64,000 nucleotides of DNA from CAJBLF01 sp041675025. GTDB taxonomy: Bacteria; Patescibacteriota; Gracilibacteria; Absconditabacterales; Absconditicoccaceae. The stretch's first letter is position 1; each line of letters starts with the position of its first letter. The DNA lies in assembly GCA_041675025.1 (NCBI GenBank), contig JBAYUS010000005.1:15655-79654 (forward strand). Direction: 5' to 3'. The notes under the pieces were generated by a model, which was not told where the DNA came from, searched no databases, and saw only the letters and a program-made list of their open reading frames with translations. Positions 9,425-19,214 of this stretch are shown here, piece after piece. The translations under genes were made by a program, and so were the position numbers.

Positions 9425-9442
9425 AAGTATTAATCTTTAATT

Positions 9443-9476
9443 AAAAAAGCTTCAGGAATATCCTGAAGCTTTTTTC
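9443..9476. terminator. Bidirectional terminator
   Basis: An 11-bp perfect stem aagcttcagga/tcctgaagctt with loop ata, flanked by A-run and T-run, between two convergent genes. Confidence 0.85.
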
Positions 9477-9489
9477 TATATATCAAATA

Positions 9490-10071
9490 TTATTTAATTT
9501 CTAGAGTAATTATCATTTCATTAACTTTTTTGATGTATTGATCAAAAGTGTCTTCGGTAGCTGTATACGTAATAATATATGCGATCTTATTTTTGATAAG
9601 AAATACTTGTTCAAATTGGAGTTTTGTATTATTCATAGAACTTTTGAATATTATTTTTTTTGCTTCTACACCATTGATAGTGATAGTAGTATTTTCTACT
9701 TCCGCATAATCAGCTTGTGCTTCCAATTCTGATTTTGTTAATGCATAATATTCTTCTAAAGTATACTCCTTACTCATAGGTTTTTTCATAATACCAACAT
9801 TTTCTCTGATTTTATCTTCTTCGTTAGTAGGTGAAGAAAACATAACTGATGATCAATATACGTTTTCTTGAAATGTTCGTGTTCCAGGAAATTGAATTGA
9901 AAATGCATCTTTTTTACTTTCATATGTTTGTCGTTCATCAGTAACTTGTTCATTTATGACTGTATCTGTTGTTGTAGTCTCTATTGTAGTAGGGTCTGTC
10001 GTTCAGTTTTTTGCACATCCAAAAAGAAAAATGAATCATCCTACCAATAGAAGAGAAAGAATTTTTTTCAT
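9490..10071 (-). CDS. Lipoprotein with possible PsbP-like domain
   Basis: 193 residues. Starts MKKILSLLLVGG and has lipobox FLFGC with Cys near residue 18, so it is probably lipid-anchored by Lgt, encoded at 34001. A Thr-rich linker (residues 22-38) precedes a domain that begins DAFSIQFP and continues to the C-terminus (TLEEYYALTKSELE, IITYTATEDTFDQYIKK). This pattern recalls PsbP-like or related periplasmic domains, but the match is weak. Role unknown. Confidence 0.7.
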
Positions 10072-10117
10072 ATTATTTTTTGTTAAAATTATAAAAACAG
10101 TAGTAGTATATCAAATA

Positions 10118-10894
10118 TTACTCGTTTTTCAAGAAGATGCTCTTCTTGGTTATGATGAGACTATTTTGAGATTCTTTCCGTGAAGATGTAAGAGTTCATT
10201 TAGCAAGATATGATAATTCTTCAATAACAAATCAACTGAGCGAAGCTATTTTTTTTAATTCTCCTAAGGTATAAATATGATAGAATCTTTTATCTATAGT
10301 TTTGCCATTTTTTCGAGGTACCATAATACTATTCCATTCGTGTTTACCAAAAGAGATAATATATTTTCGTAATGAATGCAAAAAATCTTTTTTGAATTTT
10401 CTGAGAAACCATCGAGAAAATGATCGATTGGTCATAATTAATTTACCATCATATTTCAATATTCTATATATGTTTTTTATAACAAAAAATCTTTCTTTGA
10501 TGGTTGGGATGTGTTGAAAGCTTGCTACACCTATAACAAAATCAAATGATTCTTGTTTGAGTCATTTTAAATAATGAGTGATATCATCACAGACGAATGT
10601 TGCGGTTATATTTTTTGGTATTACTTTTCAGCTTATCTGTTTTTTTGCAAAGCTCAATAAATTTTTGGAAATATCTACACCGGTATAATGGATTTTGATT
10701 CATTTGAGTTGAGTAAGATGGACGAGTAGTCTACCACTTCCACATCAAAATTCTAAGACATTAATTGTTTTTTTTCCGCTAGATTTGATTGTGTCCAAAA
10801 AAATATCAGCATCAGCTCGATGTTTGTTTCTTGTGTGATAATACTTCTCTGCTTGGGCATCATAGAAGCTCGCAAGTGATTTTTTAATATCCAT
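10118..10894 (-). CDS. Trm9-like SAM-dependent methyltransferase
   Basis: 258 residues. Class I methyltransferase with motif I VLEFGCGSGRLL near residue 46-57, an acidic motif II (YTGVDIS), VCDDI and a post-I block FDFVIGVASFQHI. The later segment FYHIYTLGELKKIASLSGF resembles the C-terminal part of the Trm9/ALKBH8 family that modifies wobble uridines in tRNA. Function as a tRNA methyltransferase is inferred. Its stop lies 47 bases before the lipoprotein gene, and the exonuclease gene ends 18 bases upstream of its start, so the minus-strand genes from 14088 down to 9490 may be one operon. Confidence 0.75.
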
Positions 10895-10911
10895 TATGAT
10901 AGCAAGATAAA

Positions 10912-11907
10912 TTATTCAAACATATTTTGTCCAATCATATAATGAGTATTTTTAACATCCTGATTAGATTGGTTTACTAAATCTTCAAGTGTGAATGTAA
11001 TTTCATCTCACTCAATAAAAAGTTTTTTGAAATGCATAAAATAAAGAAAAACTAACATAGTCATCCTTACATCGTTTTTACAATATTTTTTAAATGTTTC
11101 TAATGCATCAAGATCATTTTCTTCTATATACTTTTTATACAAAACTTCTCATTCAGCTCACGAAGTAAGTGTTTTAGTTATATTAACTAATGCCTGAGCT
11201 ATTTTGTTTAACCCTAATCTTTTACCCGTCATAGCTTGTACAAAAAGGAAAAGATCAATCGTTTTTTCATCTAATTTTTTAATATCTCCCTCACTTCATC
11301 ATACATTGTATACTGATACCATATTATCAAATGCAATACTATTGAATCCGATAATATATCCATCAAAGTCCAACATTTTTTGAACGAAATCTTTTAATCA
11401 TTCTTGATCAACATATTCATAACTCATTTTATTTGCACCCGTAGGATGCATTGCATATGCAAGCAAAAACTTAGTTTCTTTGAGGTTTTGAATATTAGTA
11501 TCAGTTTCTATATCGTATACCATATAATTTTTTCATCAGATAGTCGAATACCTACCTGTATGAAATTCATCCAAGAGTATTTGTTCGATAGATTTTTGTC
11601 AGACAATCTTTTCTTTTTTGAGAATAAAGTTTTTTACCATGCTTTGAAATTCTCTTTTGCCTTGGTCATCCAAGACAATTTGGATTTTTTGTTTTTCGTC
11701 CATGAGAGTATATTCTTCATTATTATTTTGAAATCTAAACGTAAAATCACCCCTAGTCATATAATAAATCTCATTACCTTCTCTAAAAATTTTTTTGAAA
11801 AGATCATTGGGCATCATACAGTGCTCTTTTTTGAGAATACTATAAAAACTACTTAGAAAAGTATTCTGGACTGTTTTGAGTTCATCAAGTGTGAATCTTT
11901 TGTACAT
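10912..11907 (-). CDS. DEDD-type 3'-5' exonuclease (RNase H-like, YprB-like)
   Basis: 331 residues. The central region has the three exonuclease motifs: YDIETD (Exo I, Asp and Glu), GFNSIAFDN (Exo II) and YCKNDVRMT (Exo III, Tyr-x3-Asp). This fits the RNase H-like domain seen in YprB-type proteins and DNA polymerase proofreading domains. The N-terminal 150 residues are unrecognised. Acts on DNA or RNA ends; which one is unknown. It starts six bases after the stop of the large orphan gene upstream, indicating co-translation. Confidence 0.75.
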
Positions 11908-11913
11908 AAGTGA

Positions 11914-14088
11914 TTACTGTGGTTTTTTGATAAATTCTTGATAATTTTGTCGTGCTGTAAGGTCTGTTATCTTAATAGTCTCCATAGGATCGATAACGAA
12001 AGAATTTATACTGTTTTGGTGTGAATCATCAAGCTGTAAATTAAGTTTTTGTATGAGATATGGTTTATCATTAACTAAGATGTCTTTGAAATACCATGGT
12101 CAAAGTGTGTTATTACTTAAGGTGTAGTTGACGATAAAATTAATTCCTCCGAGTGAAATATCTACGAGAATTGTTCCATTATTATCAGCTATATCGTTCG
12201 CTTTGATTCATAGATATTGTTGGATCTTTTCAAAGACTACAATCGCATTGGTTGTTCCCTCATGTGCTGTTGCCGGCGCTTTATAAGCAAGAATTGATTG
12301 AATCGTATCTACGAGAGTATAGCTATTTCAAATTATTGCGCTATATGATGTTTTGATGCTATTTTCTAGTGTTTTATCAGAGATTATTATATTTTCAATT
12401 CATCAATTTTTGATAGCAAATTCATAGCGTAGAGTATTTTGTTCTATTATCGTCGTAGTATTAGTACAAGAAACAAGGATAATATTTTTGAGTAGTTGTA
12501 AAGCGGGACATAGATCTGTACTTGCGCCAATTGGTGCATTTTCTTGTCCATAAAAGACGAGGTTTTTGGAGATATAACTATAGAGTTCTCCTACAGAAAA
12601 ATTTTGAATAAGAAGAAGATTTTTGATTACATCATTCATCTCGGCTTTATTTTGGAGGTCTATACTTTTGACCAAGAGCATATCATTTTTATATTCTATA
12701 ATGATATGTGATTTGATAGTTTCATTTATATCAGGAGAGAAAAATTTAAGATATCCAATGATGTCGATAGTCGTATCAGAGATGCTTTGTCTTTCTATAG
12801 TTAGATAAGAGATATTCTGAAGTTTTTTTTGAATTTTTTCTGATTGACTGATTATATTATTTACTCATGTATTTGTTTCTTTTTGGGTAATCAACGCTTT
12901 GTTTGTTACTTCGACAACAAGTCATGAAAATCCGAGCATAGGTTCTCATTCATTTAAAACATTAATCATAGTGAGGAGTGATGTAATCTTACTGCTTCAA
13001 AGTTTTTGTGTGAAATTATTTGATTGATATGTAAGTTTTTCAAGTGCCAACGAAAGATATTTATTATTATATTGATAGATTTCATCTTTATAAAAAGCAT
13101 CAATGTTATTTTTTTTGAGTATTTCTTTGATAAAATCAAGGTATGTACCTATCTTATAGGTATCTGCCTTATTGATAAGAAAATCTTGATAGAGTTGTTG
13201 TTGGTAAGAAAGCAATTTATATTCATTAAGTAATGTGTCTTTATAGCTAGTTTTTTCGAACGATTGATTTTCTAATGTTTTTTGTATTTCCATAAAGAGA
13301 GTAGTTCTCTTAAATAGGTCTTCATATGTTTGTCCACATAAACCAAAGAGTTCTTTGATATTATCACTTTGATCGTTGGCATATAAAAGATATTTTGAAA
13401 GTCATTCACACATTCTTCATTTTTGTACGGTATTGCCCTTTATAGCATCAAAAATATTTTTAAGTCCAGAATAATCTATAGATATATTATAAATGAAAAA
13501 GCTATCCAAAAAATCATTAAGATAATAGTTACATGCATTTTTTGAAATTTTATTTTCAAATACACACGCGAGATTGAAGTCATCAATTAATGTTTTTCAT
13601 AACGGAAGCTGTACACGATTAAATGATTTAGCAACCGTGATTTTTTTGGTAAAGACAAAGATATTCAAAAAATTTTCTAATTCACTTGTATCATATGTGC
13701 CTCCAGAAAAATAACTCAATTGTTTTACTGGCAGAGTATTATACATGTAAAAGTATTTTGGTACTACAAATCATTTGTATGTAATAAGATTATTTACTGA
13801 TTTTATAAATCATGCTTCTGTTTGAAAATTTCATTGAAGAATTTGAACCTCAAGATCATTATCCTTGATATTTTGTTTAAGAAATTTACTAAACTCTGCA
13901 ATAAGTTTAGTTTTTTGTATCAATAAATTATCATTGGTTTGAAATACATTTATAGTTGCAGACTGAGAAATCGTTCTTTGAAAAATGAATAAGGCTACTA
14001 TGAGCGCAACCAAAAAAATAAGATAATGGAATACAAAACCCGATATTTTTTTATAGCTATTTATGATTTTTGTTTGCATATCATTCAT
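11914..14088 (-). CDS. Large membrane-anchored orphan protein
   Basis: 724 residues, not recognised. One N-terminal membrane helix (about residues 20-40, FHYLIFLVALIVALFIF) and a long extracytoplasmic part rich in Asn, Ile, Lys and Gln with helical stretches. Few TGA codons. Start ATG 14088 (MNDMQTK) is preferred over upstream TTG 14106. The topology suggests an envelope-exposed protein; clustering with the exonuclease and methyltransferase looks operonic but does not define a job. Confidence 0.7.
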
Positions 14089-14207
14089 GAAGCCATTATA
14101 TTGCAATTAAAGTATCATAAGTATACGGTTTTCCTCACCATTTGTCAAAATAATTTTTGTCTATCTTTCATAACACAAAAAATATTCATAAAAATGTCAA
14201 TAATCGC

Positions 14208-14235
14208 TTGCAATTGTATGGTTTTTTTTTATATA
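14208..14235 (+). promoter_or_regulatory. Promoter TTGCAA-16-TATATA
   Basis: TTGCAA at 14208-14213 and TATATA at 14230-14235, 16-bp spacer made mostly of T, upstream of the small lipoprotein gene at 14278. Confidence 0.65.
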
Positions 14236-14277
14236 GCTGGGGTAGAAATACTTTTTTATATAGTTAAATGCATTATC

Positions 14278-14481
14278 ATGAAAAAATTATTAACTCTAGT
14301 AGTTCTTGTTGCTGGTGTTGCTTTATTTGCTGGTTGTTTAAATAAACCTGAAATAACAGTAGAAGAAGCTACTACTCCAACAGTAGAAGAAGTAGTTATA
14401 GAAGAAGCAGTTATAGAAGAAGCAGTTATAACTGATGAAGCTGTAGTTGAAGAAGTTGCTCCTGAAGCTGTAGCAGAATAA
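14278..14481 (+). CDS. Small acidic repeat lipoprotein
   Basis: 67 residues. Signal peptide MKKLLTLVVLVAGVALFAGC ends in a lipobox with Cys at residue 20. The mature part is almost entirely acidic repeats of the EEAV/IEEAV type. It lacks TGA, has its own promoter and a terminator 40 bases downstream, which suggests an abundant surface or periplasmic lipoprotein. Function unknown. Confidence 0.8.
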   Translation: MKKLLTLVVLVAGVALFAGCLNKPEITVEEATTPTVEEVVIEEAVIEEAVITDEAVVEEVAPEAVAE

Positions 14482-14522
14482 TTTCCTATATACATAGGTT
14501 GAAATCCGCTAACAAACAAGTA

Positions 14523-14550
14523 AAAAGAGAATCGAAAGATTCTCTTTTTT
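14523..14550 (+). terminator. Intrinsic terminator
   Basis: An 11-bp perfect stem aaaagagaatc/gattctctttt with GAAA tetraloop, followed by T. Confidence 0.9.
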
Positions 14551-14567
14551 AATATACCAAAATAACC

Positions 14568-15248
14568 ATGCGTTTACTTACATATATACAGACACGTCAC
14601 CAGATATCTAGAAGAAGTTTTGTTGTTTTAGTAAACAAAGAATGTGTTTTTATAAATGGAAAAAAAATTACTGCATATACACAAGAAGTAGTGACAGGAG
14701 ACAAATTAAAGATAAAAGCTCAAAATTTTGTTATTGAAGAAGTTATTCAAGAGACACAAAAATCTTCAACTCTAATACTACTCAATAAGCCACTTGGTTA
14801 TGTAGCTTCTAAGTCTGATCCTCACAACAAAACTATTTATGAAATACTTCCTCCAGAATATACAAATTATTACTATATCTGAAGGTTAGACAAAAATTCT
14901 CATGGATTACTTCTTCTGACTGACGATCCTGCGTTGGTGAATGAATTCGAACATCCAACACACAACATAGAAAAAGAATATGTAGTAGAACTTGATATGG
15001 AATTAGATGCAAAAGATTTTCAAAGGGTACTTTCAGGAGTAAAAGATGAAGAAGACTTTCTCAGAGCGCTCAAAATTACCAAAAAAAAAAAAAAATATCA
15101 TTATAATATTATACTCAATGAGTGAAAAAAAAGACATATCCGTAGGATGTTTAAAGCTATTGGATATCGTGTAATGGATCTTGAAAGAATTCGTGAAGGA
15201 AAATATACTCTATGAGATTTGAAAGTAGGCGAGTGGAAGATAATATAG
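14568..15248 (+). CDS. RsuA/RluB/E/F-family rRNA pseudouridine synthase
   Basis: 226 residues. An N-terminal S4-like RNA-binding domain (residues 1-60, with ISRRSFVVLV and VFINGKKI) precedes the catalytic domain. LLNKPLGYVAS begins the synthase fold, GRLDKNSHGLLLLTDD carries the catalytic Asp, and GKKRHIRRMFKAIGYRV is the conserved C-terminal motif; its Gly is TGA. Isomerises a uridine in rRNA, target unknown. A second member of the family is at 26280. Confidence 0.9.
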
Positions 15249-15271
15249 TTTCCATAAATCTTAATTTAAAA

Positions 15272-15300
15272 AAAAGAACCGGATAAACCGGTTCTTTTGT
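15272..15300. terminator. Bidirectional terminator
   Basis: Stem aagaaccgg/ccggttctt with loop ataaa, flanked by A and T runs, between convergent genes. Confidence 0.85.
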
Positions 15301-15301
15301 T

Positions 15302-16123
15302 TTAACGAGTTTTTTGTGGTAGTCCCGTTGGACGTGTTTTAGTAAAGATAATGGGTTGAACATATGTTTCTATGTTCAAAAGTGTGCCAATGTTTTGTTT
15401 AACGATGATAGAAGTTTTTCCTGGATCGACCTCAATAATCAAAACATCAGATCGTTTGGCGGAAAATTTACACAAATGTTTAGGAAAATTTTTGGTTTTT
15501 TTAGCATCTGTTTTTGTATAAGAAACATTGTGTTTGGTTAGATAGTCCATAGCATAATCAACACTATTCCTAAAAAGAAATCGGTGTAATGGATCTGCAG
15601 AATTTTCTGTGAAAATATTTATTCTAGAACCAAATGCTCTAGACAGAATAAGTGCAGTATCCAATTTTTGTAATTTTCGTTCATTGTCTACCGCGATTGT
15701 AATATTTTTATACGGAACAAAAGAACTGTTTTTGGGCAATAAAATTGTAGGAATAATAGTTTTATTGGTGATAGACCAGATGGTCTTTCCTAAAGAAAAT
15801 GCGGACTTATTATCCATTCCCATGATAATAAAGGCAGCATGTTTTTGTGTAGCAATGTCGTGAATAGATGCATAAATGCTAAACAGATTGATCTTCTTTT
15901 TAGTTATAAAAACTTGAAGACCAGGTATTTTTTTTGCAGCATCAATGGCTTTGCGAAATGTGAATATCGGAACTTTACCATCTTGTTTGGCATAGAGAAC
16001 TAAATCTAGTCCAAATGCTTTTGCAAATTCTGCAGCATACTTTGCTACGTTTGTTTGATCTTTTTCATTGTTTGCTAGATCAATTACAGCAAATATCGTT
16101 TTGTTTGTTTTCTGTTTTGTCAT
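15302..16123 (-). CDS. Tandem universal stress protein (UspA)
   Basis: 273 residues forming two UspA-like domains: residues 1-133 (TIFAVIDLANNEKDQ to IIPTILLPK) and 134-273 (NITIAVDNERKLQK to VQPIIFTKTRP). UspA proteins are cytoplasmic stress-survival factors, some of which bind ATP. The ATP-binding G-2x-G-9x-G(S/T) signature is not clearly present: the corresponding region MGMDNKSAFSLGKTIW is incomplete. No TGA codon in 273 residues. It has its own promoter. Confidence 0.85.
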   Translation of the reverse strand: MTKQKTNKTIFAVIDLANNEKDQTNVAKYAAEFAKAFGLDLVLYAKQDGKVPIFTFRKAIDAAKKIPGLQVFITKKKINLFSIYASIHDIATQKHAAFIIMGMDNKSAFSLGKTIWSITNKTIIPTILLPKNSSFVPYKNITIAVDNERKLQKLDTALILSRAFGSRINIFTENSADPLHRFLFRNSVDYAMDYLTKHNVSYTKTDAKKTKNFPKHLCKFSAKRSDVLIIEVDPGKTSIIVKQNIGTLLNIETYVQPIIFTKTRPTGLPQKTR

Positions 16124-16147
16124 ATATTTGTTTTAGGTTTGAGAAAG

Positions 16148-16175
16148 ATTATAGATATTTATAATTAAAAGTCAA
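16148..16175 (-). promoter_or_regulatory. Promoter TTGACT-16-TATAAT
   Basis: Minus-strand TTGACT (16175-16170) and perfect TATAAT (16153-16148), 16-bp spacer, 25 bp upstream of the UspA start. Confidence 0.85.
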
Positions 16176-16182
16176 TAGATAC

Positions 16183-16208
16183 AAAAAGCTCCCTAAAATA
16201 GGGAGCTT
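16183..16208 (-). terminator. Intrinsic terminator
   Basis: Stem aagctccct/agggagctt (9 bp) with loop aaaat, overlapping the -35 region of the uspA promoter; T-run on the minus strand. Closes the gene ending at 16213. Confidence 0.75.
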
Positions 16209-16212
16209 AGCT

Positions 16213-16455
16213 TTATGACTGTAAATTTTTGAAGTCTTCGTATAGGTTTTGTAGTATGTCCGGTTTATTGTTTCCTTTAGCATTATTAGCTAGAGTGGTA
16301 ACTCTATTAAAAAGATTTTTATAGCTTGGATCATATTGTTTTAACTGTCTAAACTGGTTCTTCAGTTGGAGTACATTTGTTTTTTCTATGTACTTTTGTT
16401 TCATAATTTTATCGAAGTACGAAACTGTGTTTTCTAAAAAAGAGTTATTTCCCAT
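16213..16455 (-). CDS. Hypothetical helical protein
   Basis: 80 residues, basic and helical, not recognised, without TGA. Single-gene unit with its own promoter and terminator. Confidence 0.6.
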   Translation of the reverse strand: MGNNSFLENTVSYFDKIMKQKYIEKTNVLQLKNQFRQLKQYDPSYKNLFNRVTTLANNAKGNNKPDILQNLYEDFKNLQS

Positions 16456-16474
16456 ATTTTTTTATTTTTTTATT

Positions 16475-16502
16475 GTAATATATAAAAGAAACAAAAAGTC
16501 AA
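16475..16502 (-). promoter_or_regulatory. Promoter TTGACT-16-TATTAC
   Basis: Minus-strand TTGACT (16502-16497) and TATTAC (16480-16475), 16-bp spacer. Confidence 0.6.
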
Positions 16503-16532
16503 GTAAACTTCATTGAAACACACACTAAAACT

Positions 16533-16560
16533 TTGAAAAATAATCAATTGGGGATATACT
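16533..16560 (+). promoter_or_regulatory. Promoter TTGAAA-16-TATACT
   Basis: TTGAAA at 16533-16538 and TATACT at 16555-16560, 16-bp spacer. Transcription would begin near 16567, leaving a leader of about 37 nt before the PilB-like ATG. Confidence 0.65.
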
Positions 16561-16603
16561 TATACTATGGCAGAAGTATTTACTTTGGAACGCTCAAAAT
16601 TAT

Positions 16604-18187
16604 ATGCCAACGACATTAAGTAAAAATATTTTAGAAATAGATGACTTACAGGGGATAAGTCCAAATTTTGAACAAATAAAAATTCTTCCTCAAGAAACGG
16701 CTCAAAGTATTGAGGCGCTGATTTTTGGAAAAGATAAAAATACACTCAAAATTCTTACAACAAATAATATTCCCGAAAAACTTACTGCATTGCTCAAAAG
16801 TTTAGAAGATAAATGATATAAATACGAAGTATTTTATACATCTCCATCAGGATTTACTTATGCACTCAGCTGGTATGACGACATGGAAGGTATTGCCGCA
16901 CAAAAAAGAAAAGCAACAGCCGAGCAAAAACAAGCCGCAGGTAAATGAGCGATTGCTATGATCCATAAAATTTTTGATACGAGAGAAACTATGGAACCAG
17001 GTGATTTTATTTTGGAACTCATTAGATTAGCTTTCCAGACTTGAGCATCAGATCTTCACTTTCAACCACAAGAAGATGGATTGATTGTAAGAATAAGAAT
17101 AGATGGAGTACTTCAAGAATTGCTTCAATTTACTCATGAAGACTTCAAAAAATATTTACAGAAAATGAAATTTATTTCTGGAACTAAAATGAATATTGAT
17201 TATCTCCCACAGGATGGAAGGTTTTCATTCAAGGCAACGGATGTAGATGGAACACAAAGAAAGGTTGATGTCAGAATAAATTTTATGCCAGGAGTAGAAT
17301 CAGAAAGTACAGTACTGAGATTCTTAGATCCGACGAAAGGTATCAGTACCTTTGAAAAAATATGATTTACGGAGAGAACCTATACGATTCTCAAAAGAAA
17401 TCTGGAAAAAAATATTTGAATTACTATTTTCACGGGACCAACAGGGTCATGAAAGACGACAACACTCTATACAATTTTGAGTTATCTCAATGATGGAAAA
17501 AGAAAAATTATAACTCTAGAAGATCCTATTGAATATGAGGTGAAATGAATTCAACAATCACAGATAAATTATTCAAAATGATATACCTATGAAATCGGAC
17601 TTAAGGCTATTCTGAGACATGATCCGGATATTATTCTTATCTGAGAAACGAGATCACAAGAAACAGCTGAAAATGCTATCAATGCTGCGTTGACAGGTCA
17701 CTTAGTGTTTACGACATTACATACAAATTCAGCTATCGAATCTATTCCAAGGCTTTTGAGTATGGAAATCAAACCGTACATGTTGGCGCCGGCTTTGAAT
17801 CTGATTGTGGCACAGAGATTGGTCAGAAAAGTCTGTTCTAAATGTGGAACAAAGAGAGATGCTAATTATGGCGAGCAAGCAGAGATAAAAGATGTACTCA
17901 AAAAAATATCTGATCTGGATCCAAAATTTGCTGTACCATTCGACGGAAAGATTCCGGAGGTTGTATGATGTGAAGAATGTAACTGAAGTGGTTACAAATG
18001 AAGAATAGCTGTTATCGAGACATTTGAAATAGATGATGATATTAGAAGAATGATAGTAGATGGAAAAATATGAGTTGATCTTTATGCAAAAGCCAGAGAA
18101 AATGGCTTTCTAACTCTTAGAGAAGATGGTATTATAAAAATGCTTCAAGGGAACACGACATTGGATGAAATAAGAAGGGTTTTATAA
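16604..18187 (+). CDS. PilB/GspE-type secretion or pilus assembly ATPase
   Basis: 527 residues. Hexameric ATPase that drives type IV pilus extension or type II-like secretion from the cytoplasmic face. Visible motifs: GASDLHFQPQ before the nucleotide domain, Walker A GPTGSGKTTT at residue 278 (the Gly before Lys is TGA 17450-17452), the Asp box ITLEDPIEYEV, Walker B-like LRHDPDIILIGETRS, the His box GHLVFTTLHTNSA, and a CSKCG...CEECNGSG tetracysteine zinc site. Start ATG 16604 was chosen because the earlier ATG 16567 is closed after 18 codons. Followed by a small orphan 18 bases downstream. Confidence 0.93.
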
Positions 18188-18205
18188 CTTATATATGTAT
18201 ATCAC

Positions 18206-18658
18206 ATGAAGATCATTGCACCAGCTGAAAAGTCATTAGATAATAATACACCTCCTCTTACTAGTATACAAGAGATTATTGCTCAAAACAATAAACATCT
18301 TGTAGAATCTATGTATATATCTTTTGCTCCAAAATCAAAAGATATAGGTCGTTGTTATCGAACTGATTTCACCTTGGAAATAAAAAAAGATGCACAAAAA
18401 TTAGTAGATCAAGGAAAGGCAATATTTTATCATAAAGATAAAGAAAAGAGTGATTTTTTTGTATACAACGAAAGAACAGGGGAGTTAGTTCCTTTCAATA
18501 AAAACGATTATCGGATTCATGATCATTGATATATGACTTTTGATGGAACTGATTATATTTCTTATGATGATCATGGACAAGAGGTTTCAAAATTCTCATA
18601 TATAGATGATATAGAAGATAGTACGACAAATATTCCTGGAATACAAACAGCCGCATAA
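18206..18658 (+). CDS. Hypothetical protein after the PilB-like gene
   Basis: 150 residues, polar, no membrane segment, not recognised. One TGA codon (near residue 108). Its closeness to the ATPase gene and the shared terminator suggest co-transcription. Confidence 0.65.
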
Positions 18659-18661
18659 TAA

Positions 18662-18691
18662 AAAACCTCTCGAAATGAGAGGTTTTTTATT
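18662..18691. terminator. Bidirectional terminator
   Basis: Stem aaaacctctc/gagaggtttt with loop gaaat and T-run, between convergent genes. Confidence 0.85.
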
Positions 18692-19175
18692 ATTCTGTAT
18701 ATGCAAAAGAAAGTGTATTATATTCTCCTGTGTCATAGACACAAATTCATTCTTCATGTCGCAAGACAAATTCTTTTATCCCAGCATCCAGTGCCATTTT
18801 GCTACAGATAGTACAATACGGCTTACCAGCTTTTGTAGGATTTCCGTCCTTATCAAGACGGACGAAATAAAGTCTCGAACCAATGATTTGGTCAGGAGTA
18901 TCTATTAATGTATTCATTATTGCTCTTTGTTCTGCATGGATACAACAGGTCTTGTCTGTAACTTTTTTATGATAAGAATTTTTATCACAAGAACATCTTC
19001 TTTGGTCTTCCTGATGTCCCGGAGGGCTATTAAATCATGAACCAATAATTTCACCATCCCAGACAATAACAGCACCACAGTGAGCACGATCACACGTGGA
19101 TTGTAAAGCTATCTCTGCTGCTTTAGAGATATATTCAAGGGCTTGTTTTTTTTCATCGCCAGATAAATATCTCAT
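18690..19175 (-). CDS. dCMP/cytidine deaminase-family protein (dCMP deaminase)
   Basis: 161 residues. Zinc-dependent deaminase that turns dCMP into dUMP for thymidylate synthesis. Catalytic HAE is in CIHAEQRAIMN and the zinc Cys pair in PYCTICSKMALDAGI; an extra Cys/His cluster (RRCSCDKNSYHK) matches the second zinc site of ComEB/dCMP deaminases. N-terminal MRYLSGDEKK; TGA codons encode Gly. Length is normal. Confidence 0.9.
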
Positions 19176-19214
19176 ACTATATATAGAATAAAATAAATTT
19201 TTATTGTATCTCGA

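Noticed and set aside
11404..11856. Plus-strand open frame of 150 codons
   Set aside because: Antisense to the DEDD exonuclease gene, low-complexity Phe/Ile-rich product.
16567..16623. 18-codon frame MAEVFTLERSKLYANDIK before the PilB-like gene
   Set aside because: It starts about where transcription should begin and overlaps the real start out of frame; no ribosome site. A leaderless mini-frame remains possible but unsupported.
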